Assembly: GCA_021827645.1 (NCBI GenBank)
Contig: JAKAVA010000001.1
Span: forward strand, 16,610-80,609
DNA length: 64,000 bases
Source: Planctomycetota bacterium
GTDB lineage: Bacteria; Planctomycetota; Phycisphaerae; WQYP01
Direction: 5' to 3'
Shown here piece after piece: positions 8,937 to 17,301 of this stretch. A program made the translations under genes and the position numbers. The first letter of the stretch is position 1. Every line of letters starts with the position of its first letter. The notes under the pieces were generated by a model that did no database searches, had not been told where the DNA came from, and saw only the letters and a list, made by a program, of their open reading frames with translations.

Positions 8937-9530
8937 TCAGCTTGCGGGCATTCGCCGTATCCACGTCACCGACATCGATCCGTAGTCTTGCCGACGCATG
9001 ATCAGTCTGGCCGTTTGCATGGACTCGGGAGTAAACTTTCCCGGATGCCGGAAAAGCAAAACCCCGTCATCATTCAATGCCGACTCTGCTCCGCGGCACA
9101 TCATGGTATCGAGTTTTTCCGCCGTTTCGGGTTTGTCCAGCAGCGGGTAGGGGGGATCAAAAAATATCATATCAAACCGCCCCATATCGCCCCGCCAGAT
9201 ATCCCCGCGGGAAAAAGCGTCCGCCTTGACGATTCGGCTTTCAGCCTTAACGCCCAAGGCCTCAACATTGTTGCTCAAAGCGATCAGCGCGCGACGATCC
9301 TCCTCGACAAATACCACTTCGCGGGCGCCGCGTGACAGAGATTCCAGCCCCAAACTCCCCGTGCCGGCAAACACATCCAATACGCGTATGTTCTCAAAAC
9401 CTATCGCAACGGACAGGGCATCAAAAAGCGATTGCTTAACTCGGTCCGTTATCGGACGCGTCGTCTTGGACGGGGGGCTCTCTAAAGTGCGATGACGAAA
9501 TCTGCCGGCGATGATTCTCACCCCATCCAT
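8937..9530 (-). CDS. rsmD: 16S rRNA (guanine(966)-N(2))-methyltransferase RsmD
   Basis: 197 residues, the usual RsmD length. Diagnostic stretches are RIIAGRFRHRTLESP at the N-terminus, the SAM motif VLDVFAGTGSLGLESLSRGA (about residues 50-69), and the catalytic FFDPPYP motif (DPPY, N6/N2-amine methyltransferase type IV motif). RsmD modifies G966 of 16S rRNA in the 30S subunit. First gene of the operon leading to DUF58 and the vWA protein. The start ATG at 9530 gives the expected N-terminus. Confidence 0.93.
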   Translation of the reverse strand: MDGVRIIAGRFRHRTLESPPSKTTRPITDRVKQSLFDALSVAIGFENIRVLDVFAGTGSLGLESLSRGAREVVFVEEDRRALIALSNNVEALGVKAESRIVKADAFSRGDIWRGDMGRFDMIFFDPPYPLLDKPETAEKLDTMMCRGAESALNDDGVLLFRHPGKFTPESMQTARLIMRRQDYGSMSVTWIRRMPAS

Positions 9531-9575
9531 TCTAAACGGACAGGTCAGTACCCGCTATGTCGGCTCTCATTTCAA

Positions 9576-10277
9576 TCAGGGGCTTTTCACTGCATCCTCA
9601 CCGGTGTTCACGCCGTTCCAATTCAGCGACCATAGAGCGGATAACCGCAGGGTCTCGACCGCACCCCCCAGCAGCGCCATATTGATGCGTCCGTTATGGC
9701 GTTGAATGCAGAAATTGCCCATCTGGTCGTTACGATTTAAGTTGTAATTTCCGAGGAATAAATTCTGCGGCACCGTGTCGGAGAATCGAGGTTTCGCATC
9801 ATACCAGATGCAATCTCCAAACATCGGCCGCATGGGCGAAGCGGCGACGTAGGACGCGTGCGACAAGTAACCATTAAAGCCGTAACTGCCGTGAATCATC
9901 AACGCGCGGTGCCCATCGGTTTTTGACACTGGCATTTTCAATCTCACCGTCCACGCAGCATAGGCATTGCCGACCTCGACAGCGTCCTGCGCGGCGTCCG
10001 GACAGATGATGGTCGTTTTAAAATTCTTGACATAAGGGGAGATGCTGCCGCACCACCAGTCGCCCTCATCGGGATGAGCACCCGGCATTTGTCCCTGATG
10101 TTCAATTGCATAACGGGTTGCACCGAGCGCTAAAGATCGCAGATGTCCGGCGCATAAAATAAGATCGTGATCATGTTCTCGGCGCATTGCCGCGCCGATT
10201 AAAATAGTACCCAATAAACTTACACTGATAAGCAGAGTAAACAATTCGGTAACGGTAAGTCCGCCGCGATCGGGCAT
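9576..10277 (-). CDS. Prepilin-like protein, planctomycete H-X9-DG type
   Basis: 233 residues. It begins with a leader and methylation motif, MPDRGGLTVTELFTLLIS: Gly, Leu+1 and Glu+5 followed by one hydrophobic helix. The C-terminal section contains IQRHNGRINMALLGG, the counterpart of the H-x-G-x-x-N-x-x-x-x-DG motif typical of the large planctomycete and verrucomicrobial family of prepilin-like proteins; here the Asp of DG is replaced by Gly. Start at 10277 has GGGGG seven bases upstream and gives a six-residue leader; a longer reading from 10316 is less likely. These proteins are presumed to be surface pseudopilin-like; function is unknown. It stands 45 bp upstream of rsmD on the same strand. 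Confidence 0.75.
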   Translation of the reverse strand: MPDRGGLTVTELFTLLISVSLLGTILIGAAMRREHDHDLILCAGHLRSLALGATRYAIEHQGQMPGAHPDEGDWWCGSISPYVKNFKTTIICPDAAQDAVEVGNAYAAWTVRLKMPVSKTDGHRALMIHGSYGFNGYLSHASYVAASPMRPMFGDCIWYDAKPRFSDTVPQNLFLGNYNLNRNDQMGNFCIQRHNGRINMALLGGAVETLRLSALWSLNWNGVNTGEDAVKSP

Positions 10278-10936
10278 GGGTAAACCCCCGAACGCCTCCA
10301 TGCAGCTCAATATCACTCCGCGATACGGTAGGCTCTCCTCCCGGATGACGCGAATTTATCGGTGCGTCGCAAGGGACCCTCGCCGAACGGCTTTGGCTGA
10401 GACCACCCGTCCCGGCTCGGACAGATCACCGTCGAAGGCAATTTCACTGTGGCATCGACGCGCCGGCTGCGGTGGCAGATTAGTGGGGGCATCTTGCGCC
10501 GAAACGACTTTGAACGACGGTGAGATAACGATTTTGAAACAGGCCGACATCGAGATCGCTCCGAAAAAACAAATATCGGAAACTCAAGCGACCTCCATGT
10601 CGTCACGCTACACTCCGAGCTTAGAAATCGGCCAATTCGGTCCTGAAGCATGAGGTGTCTTCACTTGGAATAACCTGCGTCAATGCCGCAACCCCATTTC
10701 TGACGAAAAAATCGCATTTGTAGAAAATCGTACTTCGTTATAGGACGCAACATCCTAATGCCACTTGATCCTCATAAGAATGCAGACGGGGAGAAAATTG
10801 CATGTGGGAAACGAGATTTTTACTTGGTACCCTATCCGGATTGAAGGCCGGGAGTTATCTCATTCATGCGCGTTCCACCCGGCTGCCGCCATACTTCGCT
10901 CACCCAAAGCGTCGCGAAGATTCTTCCGATCCCCAA
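10278..10936. other. Intergenic region, no supported gene
   Basis: About 660 bp between the prepilin-like gene and the end of the peptidase gene. Short open frames on both strands have no recognisable domain, poor starts and low-complexity composition. The 10650-10770 part is richer in A+T than its surroundings and may carry the promoter of the prepilin gene or its transcription unit, but I cannot point to a convincing -35/-10 pair. Confidence 0.5.
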
Positions 10937-12163
10937 TCACTGTGCAACGGTTCCCAGCGCACCGTCGGCGGGACGCGGGCCGGCCTCGCCACCCTCCGCT
11001 TGAACCTTTACCCACACCTTGCGAATACGATGGCCACTGAGACGGAACATCCCGATGACTCGCGTTCCGTCGGCCATCCGGCAGATCAATTCCGGGTGTC
11101 GTCCGACGGCCAGCCGCCACGTGCCCAGGCGCGGCGCCCGTCTCGCGGCATGAGTCAGAAGTGTTTGCGGCAGCCATCGGTTGTCCGGCAAATGGTATTC
11201 CTTCAGCGATCCAGCGGCGACCGCATCAAAAAATTTCTTCGCCGATGAAAACTTCTGTCCCAGGCTCCAGGCGCGGGCGAGAAAATTGGTGAGCGCCTGC
11301 GTCTGAACTTTTGTGTAGAGCAGGGCGGTCGGATTGGACGGCATGTCCATCCAATATTTCTGCCATAATTTCTGAAACCGTCCGTTGTCGTGGCCGAACG
11401 CCATCCGCCATGATTGATTGGCACTGAATCCGTGCTTGTAATACGCCATGTACCGCATGAATGCCGGCCCGTATTTCCCATGATTGGCCCAGGCGAGGAA
11501 ATAAATCATGGACCATGCCTGGTCATAATTGGTTCCCATCAGCACATCATTCCACTCACTGTACGGCATATGCCGCATGTAACGGATGGAATGCAGCTTG
11601 TGGTGCCGGATTTCCCATTTCAGCCGGGCCAGACGCCACGGAGGTATCCAGCCGGTTACGAAACTGTTACCGGTAAACAGGCCTTCGCCAAAATATTCCG
11701 CCAGCCCCTCATTGGCCCACGGTGGAAAAAAGCGACCGATCATCGCGTAGGTAAACTGGTGAAAGGCCTCGTGCTGGATGACATGCCACATCTGATGTGT
11801 GATTTTTGTGCCCGCATCCGCCAGCAGCCGTTGGCCCCTGTATCCGACAATAAATACTCCCGCACTGCCGTGAGGACCCCCGGCCCGCAGATATTCCTCC
11901 CGCTGTCGGAAGATGTAAAACGGTTGCTTTTGGTTGACCACCCCGCCAAAGAAACGGTGCAGACGGCGCTCATAAGTTGCCGCCACAAAATTCATCCGCA
12001 GCCATATCTGCCGCAATATCCGCGGGCTCTCATCGCTGTGAATGATGTAGTAACCCGGCAGGTTATACACCCGCATCGGGTGCGCATCAGATGACCGGGG
12101 AAAGGCGGTCACCGCTGCAAGCAGTGTGCCCAGAATCAACGTCGGCAGATGAAGCCCGCGCAT
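10937..12163 (-). CDS. Secreted zinc metallopeptidase-like protein (HEXXH, gluzincin)
   Basis: 408 residues. The N-terminus MRGLHLPTLILGTLLAAVTA followed by polar residues ending at SDAHP is a probable signal peptide. The zinc motif is H131-E-A-F-H135 within VIQHEAFHQFTYAMI, and 17 residues later comes WANEGLAEYFGEG, where Glu152 would be the third ligand, as in gluzincin families such as DUF1570-type planctomycete peptidases. The C-terminal section after residue 330 is basic and of unclear fold. The start at 12163 has GGAGGA 7-8 bases upstream; the longer frame would overlap gatB. It follows gatB by 31 bp. Substrate is unknown; a role in processing envelope or external proteins is inference. 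Confidence 0.78.
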   Translation of the reverse strand: MRGLHLPTLILGTLLAAVTAFPRSSDAHPMRVYNLPGYYIIHSDESPRILRQIWLRMNFVAATYERRLHRFFGGVVNQKQPFYIFRQREEYLRAGGPHGSAGVFIVGYRGQRLLADAGTKITHQMWHVIQHEAFHQFTYAMIGRFFPPWANEGLAEYFGEGLFTGNSFVTGWIPPWRLARLKWEIRHHKLHSIRYMRHMPYSEWNDVLMGTNYDQAWSMIYFLAWANHGKYGPAFMRYMAYYKHGFSANQSWRMAFGHDNGRFQKLWQKYWMDMPSNPTALLYTKVQTQALTNFLARAWSLGQKFSSAKKFFDAVAAGSLKEYHLPDNRWLPQTLLTHAARRAPRLGTWRLAVGRHPELICRMADGTRVIGMFRLSGHRIRKVWVKVQAEGGEAGPRPADGALGTVAQ

Positions 12164-12194
12164 GGTTGTGTCCTCCGGTCTCGTGGCGGTGAAC

Positions 12195-13688
12195 TTAAGA
12201 ATCCTTCTCCAATGTTTTTTCCAGTAATTCACCAACCAGTTTCGGATCCGCCTTCCCCTGGCTCAATTTCATCACCGCGCCGCGCAGAAATCCCAGTGAG
12301 GCCTGTTTCTTTTTGGGGTTGTTTTTGAAGTCAGATACCGCCTGCGGGTTATGGGCAATCGCCGCATCCACCCACGCCTGCGTCGCGCCGGTATCGCGTA
12401 TCTGAACCAATCCCAATCGCTCGGCAATCACCTGTGGATCTTTTTCCTCGCCGCCGCAAAGCGACTCAAACACCGTTGATGCGGCCGACGCACTCACCGT
12501 CCCGTCCTCCATCATGCCCGCCAACTTCGCGTATTGATCGGCCGTTACCTCCAGGTCGCTGATTCGCACGGTCGCGGCCAGATCGCCCGCCCGGGCATTG
12601 GCGATTTTGGCAGCCGGACCGAGCATCAGATTGGCGATACGTTTAGGCAGGGGACGGATTTTGACAGCTGCATCAAATAAGTCCGATACGGCTCGGTCTT
12701 CCAGCAGCGCCGCCGCTTCTTTCATGGCCAAGCCCATCTGAAGGTAACGCTGTTTGCGAGCCGCCGGTAGCTCCGGAACCTGCAGGCGCACCCGCTCAAC
12801 CCAGTGAGTATCCACGTGCAGCGGTACCAGATCGGGATCGGGGAAGTAGCGGTAATCGTGTGCCTCTTCCTTCGATCGCTGCAGTGTGGTGCAACCTTTA
12901 TCGTCATCCCAGCCGCGGGTTGATTTTCCCGCCTGCATCGCGGATTGGCGATCCGTCATGAATTCGGCAAGTTGGCGCTGAATTTCATATTGGCAGGCAC
13001 GCTCGACCGAGCGAAAACTGTTGAGATTCTTAATTTCGGAAATCGCGGTTTTGTAAACCCGGCCGTCCGCGGATATGTGCAGATTAATATTTGGTTCAAA
13101 CCGCATATGCCCCTGCTGCATGATCCCCTGCGAAACACCCAGATACCGGCATATCTGCCGCAGTTGTTCACCGAAAAGCCGCGCTTCTTCCGGAGAATTC
13201 AGGTCCGGCTCGGTAACAATCTCCAGCAGGGGGGTTCCGGCGCGATTCAGATCCACCAGACTCACCGGTTGTCCCGCCTCATGAAGAAGTTTGCCGGCGT
13301 CTTCCTCCAGATGCGCCCGGCGTATCCGAATCGTCTTGCTGCTCCCATCCGGCATGTCCAGTTCAACCGAACCAACACCGCACAGCGGTTGGTCGTACTG
13401 GCTGATCTGATAATTCTTCGGCAGATCGGGGTAGTAATAACTCTTGCGATCCCATTTGGTTTGCGAAGCGATTTGACATCCCAACGCCACGCCCACCATC
13501 ATGGCCATTTCCACGGCCCGCCGATTGATGACCGGCAGTACCCCAGGCAGGCCCAATACCACGCCGTCCACCTGTGTGTTGGGCTCTTCGCTGTAGCCGC
13601 TCGCCGCACCGGTGAACATCTTCGATGCCGTCGCCAACTGAACGTGAATCTCCATCCCGATGAGTACTTTATATTCTGGTTCGGTCAT
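12195..13688 (-). CDS. gatB: Aspartyl/glutamyl-tRNA(Asn/Gln) amidotransferase subunit B
   Basis: 497 residues. Characteristic stretches are YKVLIGMEIHVQL, the WDRKSYYYPDLPKNYQISQY block, HLEEDAGKLLHE, DLNRAGTPLLEIVTEPD and YRYFPDPDLVPL, followed by the C-terminal YqeY-like tail domain ending in FLRGAVMKLSQGKADPK. GatB recognises the misacylated tRNA and phosphorylates the acyl group before transamidation. Start 13688 has GGAGC five to six bases upstream; the in-frame extension to 13757 lacks conserved sequence. Lies 142 bp after gatA. Presence of GatCAB implies that Gln-tRNA and/or Asn-tRNA is made indirectly in this organism. Confidence 0.97.
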   Translation of the reverse strand: MTEPEYKVLIGMEIHVQLATASKMFTGAASGYSEEPNTQVDGVVLGLPGVLPVINRRAVEMAMMVGVALGCQIASQTKWDRKSYYYPDLPKNYQISQYDQPLCGVGSVELDMPDGSSKTIRIRRAHLEEDAGKLLHEAGQPVSLVDLNRAGTPLLEIVTEPDLNSPEEARLFGEQLRQICRYLGVSQGIMQQGHMRFEPNINLHISADGRVYKTAISEIKNLNSFRSVERACQYEIQRQLAEFMTDRQSAMQAGKSTRGWDDDKGCTTLQRSKEEAHDYRYFPDPDLVPLHVDTHWVERVRLQVPELPAARKQRYLQMGLAMKEAAALLEDRAVSDLFDAAVKIRPLPKRIANLMLGPAAKIANARAGDLAATVRISDLEVTADQYAKLAGMMEDGTVSASAASTVFESLCGGEEKDPQVIAERLGLVQIRDTGATQAWVDAAIAHNPQAVSDFKNNPKKKQASLGFLRGAVMKLSQGKADPKLVGELLEKTLEKDS

Positions 13689-13830
13689 AGTTGCTCCGCT
13701 TGAATTTACCTTTACTGTTGCGGGCTTTTCTCGCCCGGTTTTCACTCGGCCCGGCAACGTCCGCAGAATTCTCGGGCAGCACCGGCAGAGTTAGGATTTC
13801 GCTCGTCCGTTTTCGACGCTACGGAGCGTG

Positions 13831-15306
13831 TCAGACATCATCGCCCGGTTTTCGCCGATGCCAATCATGGGCCGTTTCATAAAATCTCGCCAGACGAAGC
13901 AGGACGGTTTCGCTGAAGAGCGGACCGAGCAACTGCATGCCGATCGGCAGACCCGATGGAGAAAAGCCGCATGGCAGGCTCATGCCCGGAATGCCCGCAA
14001 TATTGCAGGTAACCGTGAAGACATCGCAGAGATACATTGCCAGTGGGTCGCCGCTCTTGGCTCCCAGTTCAAAGGCCACATCGGGCGTTGTCGGGCTGAG
14101 GATGACATCGCAGGCTTTGAAGGCGTGATCAAAATCCGCCTTGATCAACTGCCGTACCTTCTGCGCTCGCAGGTAATATGCATCGTAATATCCCGATGAC
14201 AGCGCATAGGTACCCAGCATGATTCGCCGCTGAACTTCTGGTCCGAACCCTTCCGCCCGGCTCGCCGCATACAAATCGATCAAATCCTCCGCATGGGCGG
14301 TGCGGTGGCCGTAATGGACGCCGTCGTATCGTGCCAGATTGCTCGATGCCTCTGCCGGAGCAATGACATAGTAAGCGGCTATTCCGTAGCGCGTATGGGG
14401 CAGGCTCACCTCCACGATCTCCGCCCCGTGGCCGCGAAAGAAATCAACGGCCTTGTGTATTGCCTTGGACACCTCGGGCGAGAGTCCCTCGCCGAAAAAT
14501 TCCTTCGGCAGGCCGATCCGGAGTTTTTCCGGTGGCCGATCAATATCCCGGAGATAATCCGGCGGAGTTTGAGGCCAACTCGTGGAATCCTTCGCATCAG
14601 GCCCCGCAATAACATTCAGGAACAGTGCCGCGTCACGAACATCGCGGGTCATTGGTCCGATCTGATCCAGCGAACTGGCAAACGCCACTAATCCGTAGCG
14701 CGATACCAGTCCATAGGTCGGCTTGAGCCCCACAATGCCGCAAAGCGCCGCAGGTTGACGGATGGAACCGCCGGTATCCGAACCGAGCGCTGCCGCACAC
14801 ATCCGGGCCGCCACCGCCGCCGCGGACCCACCGGATGATCCGCCGGGTACGCAATTCGGGTTCCACGGATTGCGGGTCGGGCCGAAGGCCGAATTCTCCG
14901 TGGAACTCCCCATGGCAAATTCATCCAGATTCGTCTTTCCGACCACCAACGCCCCGGCCGCTTTCAGCCGGGTTACCACCGTGGCATCGTACGGACTCTG
15001 AAAATTCTGCAGCATTTTCGATGAACAGGTCGTATGCCCCTTCAACGTACATAAGTTGTCTTTCAAGGCGATGGGCACGCCCGCCAGCGGACCCGACTTT
15101 TCACCCGCATCGAGTGATCGGTCCACCATCTCGGCGGCCGCCAATAAATCTTCCGCGTAGATTTCATTGAACGCATGGATTTTCGCGTCCTGGGATTTCA
15201 CCCGGTTCAAATAGGCATGGGCGGCATCCACCGCTTTGATTTCGCGGCGGGATATTTTGGCCGCCAGTTCAAACGCACTTAAATCCGCTGTCGATGGTTC
15301 CGTCAA
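13831..15306 (-). CDS. gatA: Aspartyl/glutamyl-tRNA(Asn/Gln) amidotransferase subunit A
   Basis: 491 residues of the amidase signature family. The Ser-cisSer-Lys triad is visible: Lys82 in GVPIALKDNLC, the cis-Ser in VPGGSSGGSAAAV (157/158), and nucleophile Ser181 in GSDTGGSIRQPA. GatA hydrolyses glutamine and channels ammonia to GatB. Length and motifs are standard. It follows a lipoprotein gene by 52 bp and precedes gatB; the gatC gene lies further upstream on the same strand. Confidence 0.97.
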   Translation of the reverse strand: MTEPSTADLSAFELAAKISRREIKAVDAAHAYLNRVKSQDAKIHAFNEIYAEDLLAAAEMVDRSLDAGEKSGPLAGVPIALKDNLCTLKGHTTCSSKMLQNFQSPYDATVVTRLKAAGALVVGKTNLDEFAMGSSTENSAFGPTRNPWNPNCVPGGSSGGSAAAVAARMCAAALGSDTGGSIRQPAALCGIVGLKPTYGLVSRYGLVAFASSLDQIGPMTRDVRDAALFLNVIAGPDAKDSTSWPQTPPDYLRDIDRPPEKLRIGLPKEFFGEGLSPEVSKAIHKAVDFFRGHGAEIVEVSLPHTRYGIAAYYVIAPAEASSNLARYDGVHYGHRTAHAEDLIDLYAASRAEGFGPEVQRRIMLGTYALSSGYYDAYYLRAQKVRQLIKADFDHAFKACDVILSPTTPDVAFELGAKSGDPLAMYLCDVFTVTCNIAGIPGMSLPCGFSPSGLPIGMQLLGPLFSETVLLRLARFYETAHDWHRRKPGDDV

Positions 15307-15358
15307 ACTATTACCTTTCTATGCCCCATTTGTTTCATCGTCAATTACCGCACATGGT

Positions 15359-16042
15359 TCAGTCGTGCCCGGCCCGCACCCAGCGCATCGTATCCAGTAT
15401 TTTCAGAGCCGCCCGCCGTTCCGCGGAGTTTTTCACGATTGCCAGCGCGTCGAGCACGCTTCCCGGTGTAAACCGATTGAGAACCAGTTCTGTAAATGGC
15501 TCGCCGTGGTAATACCCACTGACCTGCGTGGCCGCAAGATTATTGAGCACGTAGGACCGCTTTTCCGTTATCCGGAAAGCAGGGTTCATTTTCGACATCC
15601 ACAGCGGGCGCTTCGAGATAACGACGGTGATAAAGGGCCGGGATTGATTCCGCAGCGCATCCCAGTAGAGAAGATACTCCGATTCGTACGGGGTCATCTT
15701 CCGTACGCTTGTGACATTCGATGGAAGCGAAAAATAATAGTGTCCCGGACGATTCGCCGGCCCGACATCCGGTAGCAGACCATGGTTGGAAATGCTGCTC
15801 GCCCCGATGAGGGGCTCCGTATGGGTTGGTTTCGGCGTCAATGGGATCGGTTGCCAAAGTGCGTTTTCCATGGCAATTTGCCGGTCTATGGGGCCGTATC
15901 CCTCGCAACCGGCTACCAGCATGGCCAGGAAGCATCCTGCAAGCAGTAAAGCCGGTTTCAAAATCGCCCCTCGGTCGCGTCGCGGCCGCTGACGATCCCG
16001 GATTGACGGTTTACTCGTTGGGGCTCTTAAATCGTATCTCAT
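15359..16042 (-). CDS. Predicted lipoprotein of unknown function between gatC and gatA
   Basis: 227 residues. A long basic N-terminus is followed by the hydrophobic segment ALLLAGCFLAMLVAGC with a lipobox LVAG-C, so the mature protein should start at Cys near residue 46 (GCEGYGP). The rest is soluble with no domain I recognise; sequence such as PYESEYLLYWDALRNQSRPF and LNRFTPGSVLDALAIVKNS is regular and codon use matches neighbouring genes. Start ATG 16042 is preceded by AGGGTGAG; GTG 16048 is an alternative. It is inserted between gatC and gatA on the same strand, so it is probably cotranscribed with at least gatA. A role in translation is not implied by the sequence. Confidence 0.7.
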   Translation of the reverse strand: MRYDLRAPTSKPSIRDRQRPRRDRGAILKPALLLAGCFLAMLVAGCEGYGPIDRQIAMENALWQPIPLTPKPTHTEPLIGASSISNHGLLPDVGPANRPGHYYFSLPSNVTSVRKMTPYESEYLLYWDALRNQSRPFITVVISKRPLWMSKMNPAFRITEKRSYVLNNLAATQVSGYYHGEPFTELVLNRFTPGSVLDALAIVKNSAERRAALKILDTMRWVRAGHD

Positions 16043-16121
16043 GTTCACTCACCCTTTTTGCTGGAATTTAACGTCATGATTCCAGTCGTAAGACCTGCGG
16101 GTGAAAATGTTCAGCCAGCGT

Positions 16122-16144
16122 AAAAACCACCAACACCGGTGGTG
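16122..16144 (-). terminator. Possible Rho-independent terminator after gatC
   Basis: On the minus strand, directly after the gatC stop, ACCACC-GGTGTT-GGTGGT forms a 6-bp stem with a 6-base loop followed by TTTT. An overlapping alternative hairpin AACACC-ACC-GGTGTT exists. The stem is short, so termination may be partial, with readthrough into the lipoprotein and gatA. Confidence 0.45.
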
Positions 16145-16474
16145 TTAACCGCCACCCGCGGATGGATCCAGCACCTTCGGAACCGTGAAAAATGCCCCCG
16201 ATTTCGACGGCGCGTTCTGCAACACCGCCGTTATGGGCAGCGACGGTTCCACCACGTCGTCGCGCATGACGCTGTGGAGCGGAAGAGGATGCGACATGGG
16301 TTCCTGATCCGCTACATCCACTTCCTGCAGTTGCGCGACATAATCCAGAATCCCGGACAACTGTTTGCGATAGCGTTCGACGTCAGATTCGGAGAGTTTT
16401 AATCGAGATAATTTTGCAACATGCTCAACTTGATTCGCAGAAAGACTTTCATGCATCGTCGATGCCTTTCCCAT
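16145..16474 (-). CDS. gatC: Aspartyl/glutamyl-tRNA(Asn/Gln) amidotransferase subunit C
   Basis: 109 residues. Recognised from the conserved VEHVAKLSRLKLSESDVERY block near the N-terminus, the LDYVAQLQEVDV block, and the C-terminal LPLHSVMRDDVVEPS / GAFFTVPKVLD region. GatC wraps around GatA and links it to GatB. Start 16474 has AAGGA about ten bases upstream; Met 16456 (MHESLSANQ) is the alternative. A frame upstream to 16546 would run through the rpmB terminator and is rejected. Confidence 0.92.
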   Translation of the reverse strand: MGKASTMHESLSANQVEHVAKLSRLKLSESDVERYRKQLSGILDYVAQLQEVDVADQEPMSHPLPLHSVMRDDVVEPSLPITAVLQNAPSKSGAFFTVPKVLDPSAGGG

Positions 16475-16501
16475 TTCATCGCCATCCTTGGTAAGCGGGT
16501 G

Positions 16502-16534
16502 CAAACAAAAGCACCGGCTGCTGAAAGCCGGTGC
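16502..16534 (-). terminator. Rho-independent terminator of rpmB
   Basis: Read on the minus strand: GCACCGGCT-TTCAGC-AGCCGGTGC, a perfect 9-bp G+C-rich stem with a 6-base loop, followed by TTTTGTTTG. It lies 54 bp after the rpmB stop and before gatC, so rpmB should be transcribed separately from gatC. Confidence 0.85.
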
Positions 16535-16587
16535 GGTAAGGAACAAAGATACCCTGTTCCATCTGTCTCGCAGGGCCGCGTCCAGAT

Positions 16588-16863
16588 TTACGATGCCGCT
16601 GAAGCCTCAGCCTTACGGTAGACAAAACGCCGGCTCAGCCGCTTCTGCACCAAACCACTTTTAATCGCCTTCGTCGATGCCCACACTCTCGCGGGGCGGC
16701 CATCAATGACAACCCGCACTTTCTGCAGATTCGGCTTGAATTTACGTGCGGAACGGCCTGTTATCTTGATACCCACGCCGCCGAGATACTTCGCTTTACC
16801 CCGGTAGGTGCATTGGCGGCCAATGCGGGTTTTCCGACCGGTGAAATGACAAACATGAGGCAT
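16588..16863 (-). CDS. rpmB: 50S ribosomal protein L28
   Basis: 91 residues. The start MPHVCHFTGRKTRIGRQ, followed by GIKITGRSARKFKPNLQKVRV and the closing TKAIKSGLVQKRLSRR match L28. Start ATG 16863 is preceded by AAAGGA; the in-frame extension to 17034 has no conserved sequence. The first Cys (PHVCHFTG) is present but a full zinc ribbon is not obvious. A strong terminator follows. Confidence 0.95.
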   Translation of the reverse strand: MPHVCHFTGRKTRIGRQCTYRGKAKYLGGVGIKITGRSARKFKPNLQKVRVVIDGRPARVWASTKAIKSGLVQKRLSRRFVYRKAEASAAS

Positions 16864-16958
16864 AACCAAATATCCTTTACCAGGAACAAAACACGGCCAA
16901 ATTATACCGAAAACCCATTTTTCGACAAGCGCATCACTGCGAGCCCACGCCCGGGCGG

Positions 16959-17208
16959 TGGTAACGTCGGAAAGGGTATCGGGCGCGGGAGGGGACGGGC
17001 GGCCACGGTCGCGGAGCAGGTAAATCACGACCACCGCAAATACGAGCCGGTGGATTTATTCTACCGGTGGCCACTGCAGTGAAAACAGGTACTAACCGTA
17101 GGGAAAGGAACCGATTTAACCGCAGGGGACGCAGGGGAACGCTGGGGACGGGCGACTGCGCCGCCATATAGCCGCCGGCTTGCCGGCGGTAACGTCGGAA
17201 AGGGCATC
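16959..17208 (+). repeat. Direct repeat pair, GGTAACGTCGGAAAGGGYATC
   Basis: Two copies of the same 21-base sequence with one T/C difference: at 16960-16980 and 17188-17208, 228 bp apart. Both follow a G+C-rich run (CGGGCGGT and CCGGCGGT). The repeat marks the left side of the accessory island; whether it comes from a past insertion or from a dispersed family is not known. Confidence 0.75.
17118..17137 (+). repeat. Dispersed repeat, AACCGCAGGGGACGCAGGGG copy A
   Basis: Copy in plus orientation of a family also seen in minus orientation at 19961-19997, 20191-20213 and 20281-20316. Common core is T(T/A)ACCGCAGRGG or TTCACCGCAGRGG, often continued by a second -CAGRGG unit. Confidence 0.7.
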
Positions 17209-17220
17209 AGGTAATTGAGG

Positions 17221-17239
17221 GGCGGGCGTCTCGCCCGCC
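17221..17239. repeat. Palindromic hairpin GGCGGGCG-TCT-CGCCCGCC
   Basis: Perfect 8-bp stem with the loop TCT. A related hairpin with core GGGCG-AGA-CGCCC, i.e. the reverse orientation of the same loop, lies at 20167-20185 on the other side of the island. Another G+C-rich hairpin, GCCGCCGGC-TT-GCCGGCGGT, precedes it at 17171-17189 or so. Confidence 0.7.
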
Positions 17240-17301
17240 GTTTGATTCCGCCTGCCCGGCGCGTTAGGCTTTCATCAGTAATTCCATATTGAGGCCGTTT
17301 A

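Larger units (their letters stand above)
16864..17301. other. Repeat-bearing intergenic region at left side of accessory island
   Basis: About 440 bp upstream of rpmB with no supported gene. It holds direct repeat copies (16959-16980 and 17187-17208), a copy of the ACCGCAGGGGACGCAGGGG family (17118-17137), and hairpins at 17171-17189 and 17221-17239. The rpmB promoter must also lie here but I do not see a clear one. Confidence 0.6.

Noticed and set aside
8361..9335. 324-residue plus-strand frame over DUF58 and rsmD
   Set aside because: Both minus-strand genes have conserved motifs and operon spacing; the plus frame has none.
10276..10653. Open frames on both strands of the 10.3-10.7 kb gap
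   Set aside because: Low-complexity basic sequences without domains, starts or spacing; left as intergenic.
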